Below, one piece after another: positions 34,690 through 46,039 of a stretch of DNA of 64,000 nt. The position numbers and the translations under genes were made by a program. How positions within the stretch are numbered: the stretch's first letter is position 1; each line of letters begins with the position of its first letter. Origin of the DNA: Tipula vernalis (lineage: Eukaryota > Arthropoda > Insecta > Diptera > Tipulidae); the NCBI GenBank assembly GCA_958295665.1, contig OY282560.1:312213236-312277235 (forward strand), in the 5' to 3' direction. Under the pieces are notes generated by a model that did not search any database, was not told where the DNA came from, and saw only the letters and a list, made by a program, of their open reading frames with translations.

Positions 34690-35830
34690 AAGCATATAAA
34701 CCTTAAACCGTATGTAATACCAAAATGCTTCATAGCTCGGGTCTACCGTTGGCTATACAAAGCAACGTGAATGATGTGTTATCAAAGTTAGTAAAACAAA
34801 ATATTTTAAAGCCGCTATTGAAACCAAATTATTATATTCACGACATTCGATTATCTTCGCGAGAACTAACTGCTATAAAAAATCTAGCTCGTCTCAAAAT
34901 GTAAAAGGAGTGCAATCGTAATTACTCACATCTAGCAGCTCCGCCTAACCAGCTGGCAGGGAAAAATTGCAAATTCCAATGGATATGGCCACAAGAGGAA
35001 TCGTTGATTAGATTAAAAGCCGAAATGAATACGAATGTACTAGCATATTTTTTGCCAGATTATCCGATCATCTTAGCTACGGATGCATCAGGATAGGGTA
35101 TTGAAGCTGTTAAGTTACATCGTTACCCAGAGGGTTCAGAGCACCCGAACTCTTTCGCTTCAAACTCTCTTGTTAAGAAGGCCCTCTCGTACTTATTCCC
35201 TTCCCATACAAAGAACCTCCGACACACTCTATTAACAGATTACAACGATCGGCTTTAATTTTGATAGAAAAACTGACACATGACGTCGGAAATGCTGATC
35301 CACAGTGACGACTGTCTTGTGGTCTAGACACATACTGCGATGCTAGGGAACATGCTTATTTTAGGGTGGGTGATGATTATCAGTCATTACTTGATAAATA
35401 TCCAACTAATTGCGAGGTTATCGGAAATCAAATGAAGTAAACAAATATATGTAATTATACAGAAAGGTAAGCTTTATCCGGTGAAACGTAATTTAAACGC
35501 AAAAGTAGATTAAGCTATTTTAACAATATTACTGTCGATTAAATTGTCACTCCCTGTACAAAGGGGTAAAACAAGGTTCTAGCACTGACCCACGAAGGAC
35601 ATTGGGATACATCCGGAATGAAGCAGTTATCAAATCGCTGCTGTAAATTGTAAAAAATTGTGTGTCACTCCGTTCGTCATTCTTATGACAAATAATACAT
35701 TAAAGAGCGGCATTGAAAGAAATATACGCAATCGAAGGGTGGCCGATTACCATTGTTAGTGACAATGGACCGTAAATCACTTGAATCGAATTTCAAATAT
35801 TCTGTAAACGTAATTCAATAGAACATGGAA
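34690..35830 (+). pseudogene. Ty3/gypsy pol remnant (RT/RNase H, integrase start)
   Basis: Degenerate plus-strand frames show FQWIWPQEESLIRLKAEMNT then YPIILATDASG (about 34975-35095), the RT thumb to RNase H region. LTHEGHWDTSGMKQL (about 35585-35630) is the region before the integrase zinc finger, and EGWPITIVSDNGP (about 35737-35773, after a frame change) lies in the integrase core around its second acidic residue. Stops and deletions are frequent. The integrase C-terminal part reappears after an AT-rich block at 36965. Inactive. Confidence 0.65.
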
Positions 35831-35849
35831 GTTGTCAGAATTTTAAGCA

Positions 35850-36960
35850 CTTAAAAGAAGAATTTTAACAGTTTTAGAGGTTTGACGATTGTAAAAGTTT
35901 GGTAAGAGTTTGGCTATTTTGGCAAGTTTATTTGAAGAGCAATTGAAATTTCAAAAATTTTGAAAATTTTAAGAAACGTTTTAAAAATTTGAAGAATTTT
36001 TTTAAGAAATTTTAAAAATTTTTAGGAGTTTAACTATTTTGTTGAATTAAACGCATTCTAAACTTAAAATATGAGAAATTTAAAAGATTGAAGAAATATT
36101 TTAAGTTAATAAAGCAATTTATGAATTTTATTGTGTGTTTCAAGAAGTATAAAAGATTTATGAATTTTAAGAATTTACGAATTTTTTAATAATATTGTTC
36201 CATGCAAAAGTTCAAATTTGGAAAATTTAAAAAGTAGAAGGAAAAATATTTAAGAATTTGAAAATATTTAAAGATTTTAGGAAGATTAAAAATTTGAAGT
36301 TTTATTAATTTTTTAGGGTTTAATTAAATACATAATTTGATGAACCTTTATTTGCCTGCAATGCGATTTTGACAAATTTCAAGTTTTAAAAACTTTAAGT
36401 TTTAAGAATTTTATTAAATAACAATTTGTCTATAATGTTATAACTTAAAGAAATATTTAATATTTTCGAAGAATGGATAAACTATAAGATCAATTCATGT
36501 TTCCAACTACATACTTGGTTACTATACTACCAACAAATTGGTTCAAATTTTGTTGTTGTTTTCAATGTAAACTTTATCCTGATCCGAATAATTTTAAGAA
36601 ATTGAAGAATAATAAAAATTTTATGAATTTGAAGTTTGGAAATTTGGAAATTTTGAAAGTTTTAAGTACTTTAGAAAATTGAGTAGCTTTATGAATGTTA
36701 AGAATTTGAAGAAATTACGAACTTATAAAAATTTTAAAAATTTAATATTTTTTAATAATTTGAAGAATTTTGATATTTTGATAAATTTGATGAGTTTGAA
36801 CAATCTTAAGAAGTTGATAGAATAACGTTGGAAGGTTGATGACATTTTGAAGAATTTAACGTACATAAATAAAATTTAATGAATTATGGCCATTTTAAAG
36901 ATGTAAGAAAATTAGAAAGTTTTGAAACTTTATTAGAATCCTTAATAAAGTTTCAAAACT
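35850..36960. repeat. AT-rich degenerate array (ttgaagaattttaaaaattt)
   Basis: More than 1 kb of variants of gaattttaagaatttgaaaa, nearly free of C. It interrupts the Ty3/gypsy remnant between integrase core and C-terminus, so it was inserted or expanded there. Frames inside are products of low complexity. Confidence 0.65.
36918..36960. repeat. Perfect 18-bp inverted repeat (hairpin)
   Basis: agttttgaaactttatta (36918-36935) and its exact reverse complement (36943-36960) are separated by seven bases. It marks the right edge of the AT-rich array where retroelement coding resumes. Confidence 0.7.
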
Positions 36961-36964
36961 GTGG

Positions 36965-37560
36965 GTTTGGAATTCGAAGAACTTTTGTACAAGTTTAAAA
37001 TCTTAAAAAATTTATTTTATTTTAATCCAATTTCGAACGATATAAAAAATGCAATAAGAAAATTTGTTTCGACAAAACTGCCTTCGACACCGATCTCGTT
37101 AGTGAAATTTTTTTCAACATACAGAGCTACTCCTTTACCGTGTTAGATAAAATAGAGCGAGAAAAATTCGAAGTTTCAACGAAATTCAAAGCAAATGATG
37201 CAATCTTCTCAAAAGACTATTCATCGAGTATGCAGAAAACGCGAAAGGCAGTCATTAAAACTTGTTAAAGGAAAAAGGTTATTTCTGGTAGAAACTAATC
37301 TTGATATATCGAACAGATACCAAAACCAGCTTGGGATACAAATTTCTGTTTCGAGTTCAATACCCAATTAGTCTACTAATAATAAAACTCAATTTTTTCC
37401 AGATAATAATAAAACCATTCAATTTGACAGTTTTATGGCATCTAATCATCAAAATTAACGTGAAACGGTTAGAAATAAACTCATCTCAATCGACGTCCAA
37501 TGCAGTGAGGAAATTACGCCAACTCATACCAACGTTAATTTAATTTGGTTTAGTTTCTTA
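36965..37560 (+). pseudogene. Ty3/gypsy integrase C-terminal remnant
   Basis: LVKFFSTYRATPLP (about 37100-37140) corresponds to the conserved segment near the end of the gypsy integrase core. About 150 bases later IYRTDTKTSLGYKFLFRVQY (about 37302-37360) and a basic tail fit the region after the core, where gypsy proteins carry a GPY/F-like module. It is the likely continuation of the remnant at 34690-35830. Frames are broken. Confidence 0.5.
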
Positions 37561-39349
37561 TCTAGCACGATAATGTTCTAAATTAAAGAAAGAGGAACTG
37601 TTATATAGAATATATTGTTAACTCTTATACTCTAATACTTCATTTTCATTCTTAAATGATTAAGCAAACTAACTTTCTATCTGTCGAAGTTTTATTTATT
37701 TCATATCGAAAATTAATTGTAAAGATTAAATGCTGGACGCCAAACACTTTATACATATGTTGCACTGGACACTAAAAATAAGTAAAATAATTGAGATTTC
37801 TAAACTCCAAGCCAAGCTGATATTCGCTTTGCCACAGAGGGCAATAAATTTGATTTACAACACTTTATTCTACCAATCTAAATTATAGATAAGGTGGTTC
37901 GTGTTCATCTCATCAATATCAACAATATCGCCGAACATCTTAAGACAAACTATCATAAGTCATCGTGCAGTAATTAAAATCGCAACTTGTTATCAATAAA
38001 ATCCATTAACATTAACCAGTATAGGTATAACGAATTAATTAAACCATAACAAAATTAACCTTGAACCATTACAAATAATTTTCACCTTTATTTTGTTAAA
38101 TTATTTGCATAAACCGTTAATTCTATGTAAATGTATGTACACAAAATTGCATGAAGTTACATCCTAGACCAACAGCATTTCTTTAAAATTATACCAACTT
38201 TCTTTCAACTACGAGTATTTACCTTACCACCACTATTAAATATTAAAATCTGTTGTTTATTTTGAACGGACATAAAAAAAAATAATTAAAGTCATTAATC
38301 CGTGGCGCGCTCACACCACAATTATTTTATTAACAACACAACATCTTCAACAATAATGAACTTTCTAGTAAATTACATCGATTTTGCGCCTGATTCGCAA
38401 ATAATTTACAACTTATATAAAACACATAAATGATAATAAATAATAGATAGTAATAATAGTCATAATAATATTGATCACTTTCTCTGAATATAAATTTTAT
38501 TATCTTGACGTATAAATACAGGTATACAATACGGTTGCCTTAATCGCGAGATAAATGATAAAACGAAAAATTTTCTATATCGGCTATAAGACAAGATTGT
38601 CTCAATTTAATACCTCTAATCAAATGTGGTAATCAATTATTTAAGATTTTGTAAGTCGTCGATTAGAAAACAACCATTATGAGCTCTTTCGTCTTGTTTT
38701 ATGTTGCGTCTATTGACCTTGGCTCGTGTATAATTAATTATTGCTGCGACAGTGAAATAAAATGTAAAATGCCCTTTCTCCTTCATTAAAAACAAGTTGG
38801 TTTAATTAATTTGATCTTTAGAAAATTCAAGATTAATGCATGTTATCTCCTATAGGTTGAAATCAGATGTTGGAAATTTAGTTATTTCTTGACAATCTTT
38901 TTTTCACGTAAATCTTATGTACTATGATAACCTTTTCGGTCCAAACACCATATCTGTTCCTAAATATAAAGCATACGGTGTAGGAAGTAAATATTCACAC
39001 AAATTCACAATTTACGACGGAAAACTAAAAACCGATATTAAACTTTTATACGAACAACACGGACTACATCGTAAACAGTGAGAGCATTGCTTAGGCCAAC
39101 AAAAACAACTTTAGTGTAATAAAAAAGTGTTACAATCTATGTAGATGGAGGTGGTCCTTTGAATCTATTCAACACTTACTTATATTTAAACGAGCCAAAA
39201 CAACAACAATTGCAATAATAAATCAGAACAAAAAAGATGGCAACGATAGTAAAACAAAACCTATCTGACAATCAAAATCCAACTACTTGAGAGAAGCGTA
39301 TGTAAAGTTTTAAGAGAGGGGCGAGCAAACATCAGCCATACTTCCAAGT
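37561..39349. other. Non-coding, may hide a BEL/Pao 5' LTR
   Basis: No gene. The BEL/Pao remnant starts just to the right, so an LTR could be here, but I could not match any segment to sequence beyond 44.1 kb. Confidence 0.4.
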
Positions 39350-39768
39350 ATAAAAACTAGTGAAAGAAACATATGTAAAACGAGGTTATAGCCAACATGG
39401 GAGCGAAACTCAATGATAGCCCGCCAGTTACACCGACACACGTTCCAGAGACCCAAATTCACTAGAACAAAATAAACATTGGGTCAGGTCAAACAAACCT
39501 GAAGCATCTACAGAAAAAATAACAAGACCGGAGATCTTCTCGAGACTGGAATAAAACCGGCAAAAAACTATCACTATAGCAACAATGCAAAAGCTCATGG
39601 ATCAACTAGCCGAACTCCATAAGGAAATTTATGCCTGTGAAAAACAAAGCAAAAAACAAAACAAATTTCTCGTATACGTATGTGTATTTATATGTAGTGG
39701 TAACACAAATAATACGCCTGAATGTCGATAAAGACAGATATACTTATTAGATTACAATGCAATTCAAT

Positions 39769-40073
39769 GACGATTTTTGTTCAAAAAAGTATACCCAAAC
39801 AAGATTTTTCCCGAATGTCCGTAGTTTGCACTTGATGTAAAATTTATCAAATGGGCGGTCTCCTGGGTCGGCCATATAAGGGGGCATTCGAGAAAAATCA
39901 TATGACTTGGCGGAACCATTCATACAACATTTTATGTAGAAATTGCTTGTTATTTATATGACCGACCCGAGGGACCGGGCATTTCATAATTTTTATATCA
40001 AATGCAAACCATGGACATACGAGAAAAATCATTGAACTAGAGGACTTTTGATTTTTTTTGAACAAATTTCGTC
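39769..40073. mobile_element. 305-bp foldback MITE inside the BEL/Pao gag region
   Basis: The ends are gacgatttttgttcaaaaaa and its inverted partner ttttttttgaacaaatttcgtc. The arms continue inward through cgaatgtccgtagtttgcact / tgcaaaccatggacatacg and gggtcggccatataa / ttatatgaccgaccc. No coding. Flanks ttcaat and cttcgat are only loosely alike, so the target duplication is uncertain. It was nested after the retroelement arrived. Confidence 0.7.
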
Positions 40074-43000
40074 ACTTCGATCGTTGGTTCTACGACATAA
40101 AAGAATCGCCTAAATGAATGCTATTTACTACACTGCTACATTTTTGCTATTTGCTACGAACTTCTTTTCGGTGGAAATTTGAACAAGAACAACACATGAA
40201 GAATTTCACAGAACAATACTTCGAGAAAATTGTCAGACAGTAACAACTATCATCCTTCAAATAATAACAACGAACATAGAAACAACTGAAAAAATTAAAC
40301 CAACAAACCAAATAAAGGATATTTGGCTACCACGAATTCAATCCCAATATTTGCTGGGGATTAATAGAAGTAAGCAAACTGATCCATGAAACACACAGAT
40401 CAGTGACACATATAAAATCAACTAGCTAAAGGGTCAGTTAGAGGGAACTGCAGCCGCAAATTAATAAAACATCACCAGCCAACACAAAAAAATTACCAGG
40501 CTGCTCTTAATAATAATATTTACCTTGACAAAGAGTCACAACGACTCTATGAGATCTCCTTAGCAAATCCAAGCAAATACTACACAACAACGGAATTTTT
40601 AAAATCTTAGGAAACATGATTTAATTCATTAGGGGCCAATGACAACCAAAATTCAACAACAAGCATCTGTGTATACTGCAAAGATTAATGAATGCGGGGG
40701 TTTCAGCAAACTAAACACCAACGAGAGATCGCAAGTAGCGATGCTGCATAAATTATGCAGAAATTATTTACCAGTAGAACATGAAGCAAATACATGTAAC
40801 CAGAAGAACCGTTGTACCATATCGAATGGAAGGCGTAACAAAGGTATCTAAAAGTTATGAGACAATGCAATCAGGTCCTGTGATAATACAAACAGCTATA
40901 ATCACATTAACAACAAGCGAGGTTAAACGCTTGCTCTTCATACCATAAATTGAACTAGGCTCTCAAGCGTCATTTATCTCCTCAAAGGCAGCAAACTTTC
41001 TTAAGGTGAGATAAAAACAAGTCAACACTAAAATATCAGGAATGGGATGAAAAGAAGCTGATTTCTGCAGTGACAAAGACGAACAAACTTTATCCTTGAG
41101 GTTTCAAAGTTCCTTTAAAATTAAGTTTGAGGCAATGGTGTTTAAGAAATTAACCGATAATATTCTAGACGCCGACCTGGACAACAGTGTTTGCAGCATT
41201 TACGACCTCAATACAACAAATCCAATAACGTCGAAAATACATGGTCCAAATACCTATAAAGGTAGCACGGCTACTGCAGATCGGGAGAAATGTCTGAAGG
41301 ATAAACCATTTGACAAACTGTATCTCGAGAGGTAGCTCTATATGAGCCAGGTGACAGTCCAACATATCACATACCACAACAAGGAGTGATCAACCACGAA
41401 AGTACTAACGAAAAAACGACATAATGATGAGCGGGCCAAAAATTCAAAATGACCTAATTGATACCATCTTAAGATAGAGAACACACAAATTGGTGCTAAA
41501 CAGTAAATGAGGAAAAAGGTTCCGCTAAATCTGAGTACATCATAGTCACCTGCTTCGAATATTGTGGCAAAAAATTTCATTTCGAGCGGATGATTTCCAT
41601 TGCACAAATGGGTGGCAAATTCAGCTGAAATTTTAAACGAAGATTCTGGAGCACCTAGCACATTTCTCTATCATCTTGACAATGACAGGTTTGAATTTGG
41701 CATGATCAGACTAAACATTTCAAAGGAGGAACCAACGAAATGTCTACTATTGTTCGAATTTCAAAATTATTTGATCATGTAGGCTGGCGATCGCCAATAA
41801 TGATAGCAGCAAGGCTGTTAATGCAAGAGTCTACCAGAAGCTGAACAACAAAAATGGGTTAAAAAAACGTAATCGCAATAATTGAAGTTACATCGATTGA
41901 CTAATGCTTCGCAACAAGTCTAGGCAGCAGTGGTTTATTTATGATCCATGAATTCATTCGAGCAAATTACAACAAACTTGTTGGTGGCAAAAACCAGGGT
42001 TGTAAGAAACAAAAGAAAACTGATAGTTCTAAGACTGGAACAAAAATGCAGCGTTTCTACTGAACTTGTACTGAACCAAGATGTAGAGATATTCGTTTTG
42101 GCAGTTGGAGTCTGCCAAAAGGAACATCTCTACATCTTGGTAGTTCGACAGATGCGCTGGAGGATTTGGGCTGGAGAATTAGATTAGAGGATATTTACCT
42201 CAGCTACAATGGAATTACGTACCAGCAGATATATATCCAGCTGATTTAGCAACAAGAATCCCCTTGTCTTGGATGAAGATATCATTTATCTCACAATAAC
42301 TGCTGGATACAAAGCAAACACACTACACATAAATTAGTTAAAGAAAATTTCAAGCGTTAATTAGTTGAAGCGTATATTTGTGTACTGCCAAAGTTTCCTA
42401 AAGTTTCACGTTCATAAACAATGTGGTACTAAAACTGAATTTTGCAGAATGCCAGATAATTATGATTGAACAACATCGATTCTTCCGTAAAGAAATTCAG
42501 GCATTAAAGAAATGGACAATATTGAACAACAAATCCAAACTATCGGCTAAAATAGAATCAATGATGGTATATTACGATTACATGAGCGTTTGCAAGAAAC
42601 ACAACTACCAATGAATCAACAGCTGCCCATAATCATACCGAAGGAAAGGACGATCAGCAAACGAATAATTGAAGATACGCATAAGGCGCCAAAACTTCAT
42701 CGGGACATACCAATAACATTGACAAACACTCGCAATAAATTCTGAATCATTAATAGCAGAAATCTGGCACGGTTCATTAGACGGAATAAAGAAATCTGTT
42801 ACATGTTTCAGATTTAAACAAACAACCCTCAACCAACTAGCCCGCAAGGTAACCCCTACACGGCCATTCGGCAAGATGGTTATTGGTTATGTAGGACCGG
42901 TTCAACTAAAGAACAAGATACAAAGGGGTCAAACCACGTACAAACGTACGCAAATTCACGTCACGGATTTACTTTGTTGGTGCGTTTCGAATAGAACCCA

Positions 43001-43739
43001 AAATTGCAAGGCTATTACAACAAGATAAAACAACCAGGCACTTTACACCTAATGATGCATCAAGTGAAGACTCACATGAAGGAGGTTATAGAAAAGACCG
43101 CCTTGATATTTCAAGAAGCAACAACAATAACGGCCCAAATAGAAGCAGGTTTAAACTGTCGAACATTGACGGTCCTGTACGTCGATCCGCCAAACATGGA
43201 GTTTTTAACATCTGCGCATTTTCTAATACAAGAGCGAATGAATTCAACTCCTGCGAGTAATGAAAATATTTACTCACTCAGAATAAGCTGGCTTCTAGCA
43301 CAAAAGATTGTGGACAACGACAGTTGTTGCAACAACACACAAAATGGAGAAACACTGTCACAGATTGATTGGTTCGTATGGCATCAATAAAGTGCAACAA
43401 GACCTATAAACGATCAATCATCAAACTTTGAAAGTTACCAAACTAAGAAGATAATTCTTGGTCGCAACAAAGAAGCAACACAAACAAATCTCAAAATCTA
43501 AAACCAACAACATCTAACAACCAACCCACCTCAACCAGACGCTAAGCATTTGTATTGTTGCGGCCTTGATGAGTATCTACTGTTCCATTGAGAGCAATGA
43601 ATAACCCATGTATCTACTGGTAAATCAACAAACTACGATAACAAATGAGTATAATACATGAGGGCAGTAAATTACTGATGTCATCTAATAAAAAAGTAAA
43701 AAGACCGAAATGAGGAATTGGTGACAGAAAAGGACTAGA

Positions 43740-44150
43740 TAATGTTAGGTGACATGTTTGGAATATATAACTTTCGAACTATAGAAACTAATGAAGATCA
43801 TTAATTACTACTAATAAAGAATCAATCCTCAATAATTGATAACACTGTGAAACTTTTCGAACATATTCAAAATGCAACAGTAAAAGGAACTTATAATATT
43901 CAGAGAGTTGCAGCGCGGAAATTAGGAGGCCTACAGGAAGCACTTTCAGATGTTATACACCTCAACATCTAGCATCCACATTTATTGAGTCCATCACAAG
44001 TGAGACCACTTATTTTAAACTATGACAACTAGGATACGAGTAACGAAGAGATTCAGATTTCAATTCACTTATCATATACTTGTGCGTTTTTTCAGTAGTA
44101 GCTGTTCCCAATATACTAATAAAGGGAAGACATTCACATATTTTACCAAT
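43740..44150 (+). pseudogene. Decayed envelope-like reading frame of the BEL/Pao element
   Basis: One frame runs about 130 codons with few stops just after the integrase. Visible segments are KNQSSIIDNTVKLFEH (about 43821-43868) and LQEALSDVIHLNI (about 43931-43970), followed by HPHLLSPSQV. The pattern of a helical stretch and then an ISP/LLxPxxL-type segment resembles insect retroelement envelope proteins of the baculovirus F type. It is broken and partial, with no fusion peptide, furin site or transmembrane segment identifiable. This is a similarity by pattern only; it could be chance. Confidence 0.4.
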
Positions 44151-44160
44151 AAATGGAACA

Positions 44161-46039
44161 TTATCGATGATGATCATCTGTTATACGATATATGAACAAT
44201 ACACACAATAGCCAGATAAGGAACCTACTGTGAAATCGCAATATTTCAGCATAAATCTAATTTACAAGGTAATCAAATACAAGGTATCAATTCTTTGACT
44301 AGACCCCAATAATCCGGACCCTTTTCAAAAAAATATTAGGGCCTTCGTATTAAAAATTAGAATTGAATATAAATTCGTTTTTCAAATTGGGTTCCATATT
44401 AAACGTTCAGTAACGACTATTTTTAATCCTAATGGCCAGGATTTTTGGTAATAGCCTAATCTAACAGAAACGTATCACTAAACACATAGTGAACGTGCAA
44501 CGTTCAATAAAGGATTTATATTTAATCCTAATTTAGGGTCCAATATTTTTTTTTACATGGCCAGGATTTGTGATAATGACATAAACCAACAGAAAATTAT
44601 CACTAGACCGATGTTGGAAAGCTTTATGTATTCCATGTGACATCAAATTAACCGTTAGTTTGTTAAACGAAAGGAACTCAAGTTTACTCGCTAATTATCG
44701 GCATATATGTAAAAGTTAAATAACCTGTAACATTCTGTTAAGATATCGCAACTCAAAGTTAAGTGTAAAACATTGACATGACAAATTCGAATAAATTCTG
44801 AAATCTCAAAAATCTCGATTAATCTCGGTATTGTCAAAAAACTCGAGTTTTTTCAAACACGAACTTTTTTAATAATACCGAAAAATATGTCTGTAACATA
44901 CATCTAGAAAAGCCAGGGGAAGTCATGAAACTATCCAATTATTTATGAAAGTCAGTATCACTAAAACAAGCGCTAAGATCAACAAGCAAAAGTCGAATAA
45001 GATCCGAACTCCCAAACACTCTCGAAATATTATGGGTAATTCTGAACCACCTGCAACTCTTAGCTCCATTCAAACCTGATCTCGAGAAATTGTAAATCAA
45101 AATATCAAATCTGGAGTATCAGAGCATGAAATCGGGAAGTTACACGCCGAAATCAAACAAAATCTTCACCTTACATAAGGATTTTGCAGAATAAACCGGT
45201 TTTGCCGAGTTTACTAGTAAATTTCATTTTCTTACGGTCGTTAGCTACAATCATGCGAGAACGATTTTTCTGAACAGAGAAAGAATGGGGTATTTCACTA
45301 ATATCAGACTCTAACGACATAATTCCAAAAGTTAAACAAATTTAGCAAAAGAAGAAATCAGAGGTTGGTCGCTAACGAAATTTTTACAAAATCCAAATAT
45401 CATGAATGGAAAAGACGACTTTTTTGAAATGACACTAGTGTCTATAGTTAGACTAAATTCAAACTGTTCTAAACTAAATTAACAAAAAAAAGAATTTATT
45501 TAGATAGACTAAGCACACCCTAAACCGGAAATTATAAATCTTGAAAAGCAACATTTCGTTCGTCTTAACGTCGAATATTTCCGAAATAGAACAGCCAAAT
45601 CTTATGAACAAAAATATCTCAGTAAAATTAATTTCAAGAAGCTTTTATTCTTACCCTTCCTTTTACGCTTAACATTTTTTTATTTCGAGACACTAATTTT
45701 TTTCTTCACTTCACATTTTATTTTATATACTATTACTCCAAAGTGTTGATCTGAGTGGCACTATTTATTGACACATTATTTGATCTATCTGGATCTGATC
45801 GAATGTCAACAGGTACAGCTTATTATTTTGTTGCTTGGTTTACTGTTGCACACATTTAAAATATAATATTTTACGTATTCAGTGCAAGCACATCCAAAAC
45901 CTATAACTAAATAACTTTATTTGTAACTGTGAAAAATAATAAAAGAAAAATCAAACTTGTTTTTGCGCACAGACACAGACACGATTTATGCATTGTTTAA
46001 GGTTAGAGAGTGTTAAACTTATCCGATAGTGAGAGGTCG
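44161..46039. other. Non-coding with short direct repeats
   Basis: Around 44290-44640 a block with tttaatcctaatggccagga ... aacagaaa is repeated in diverged form about 130 bases later (tggccaggatttgtgataat). Nothing else recognisable. Could include retroelement 3' sequence. Confidence 0.4.

Larger units (their letters stand above)
39350..44160 (+). pseudogene. BEL/Pao retrotransposon remnant
   Basis: Plus-strand blocks in BEL/Pao order, all broken: a gag-like DIWLPRIQSQY and LKGQLEGTAA (about 40317-40450); a zinc-knuckle remnant NTCNQKNRC (about 40790-40815); a protease-like ELGSQASFISSKAANFL (about 40950-41003) with an upstream TAIITLTTSEVK; an RT/RNase H region with HKWVANSAEIL (41600-41640), TTNLLVAKTRVV (about 41967-42003) and WNYVPADIYPADLATR (about 42212-42255). 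The integrase follows: IIIPKERTISKRIIED (about 42628-42675), HQVKTHMKEVIEKTA (about 43061-43105) and IEAGLNCRTLTVLYVDPPN (about 43140-43195). Decay is advanced but colinear. No LTRs were identified. Confidence 0.7.
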
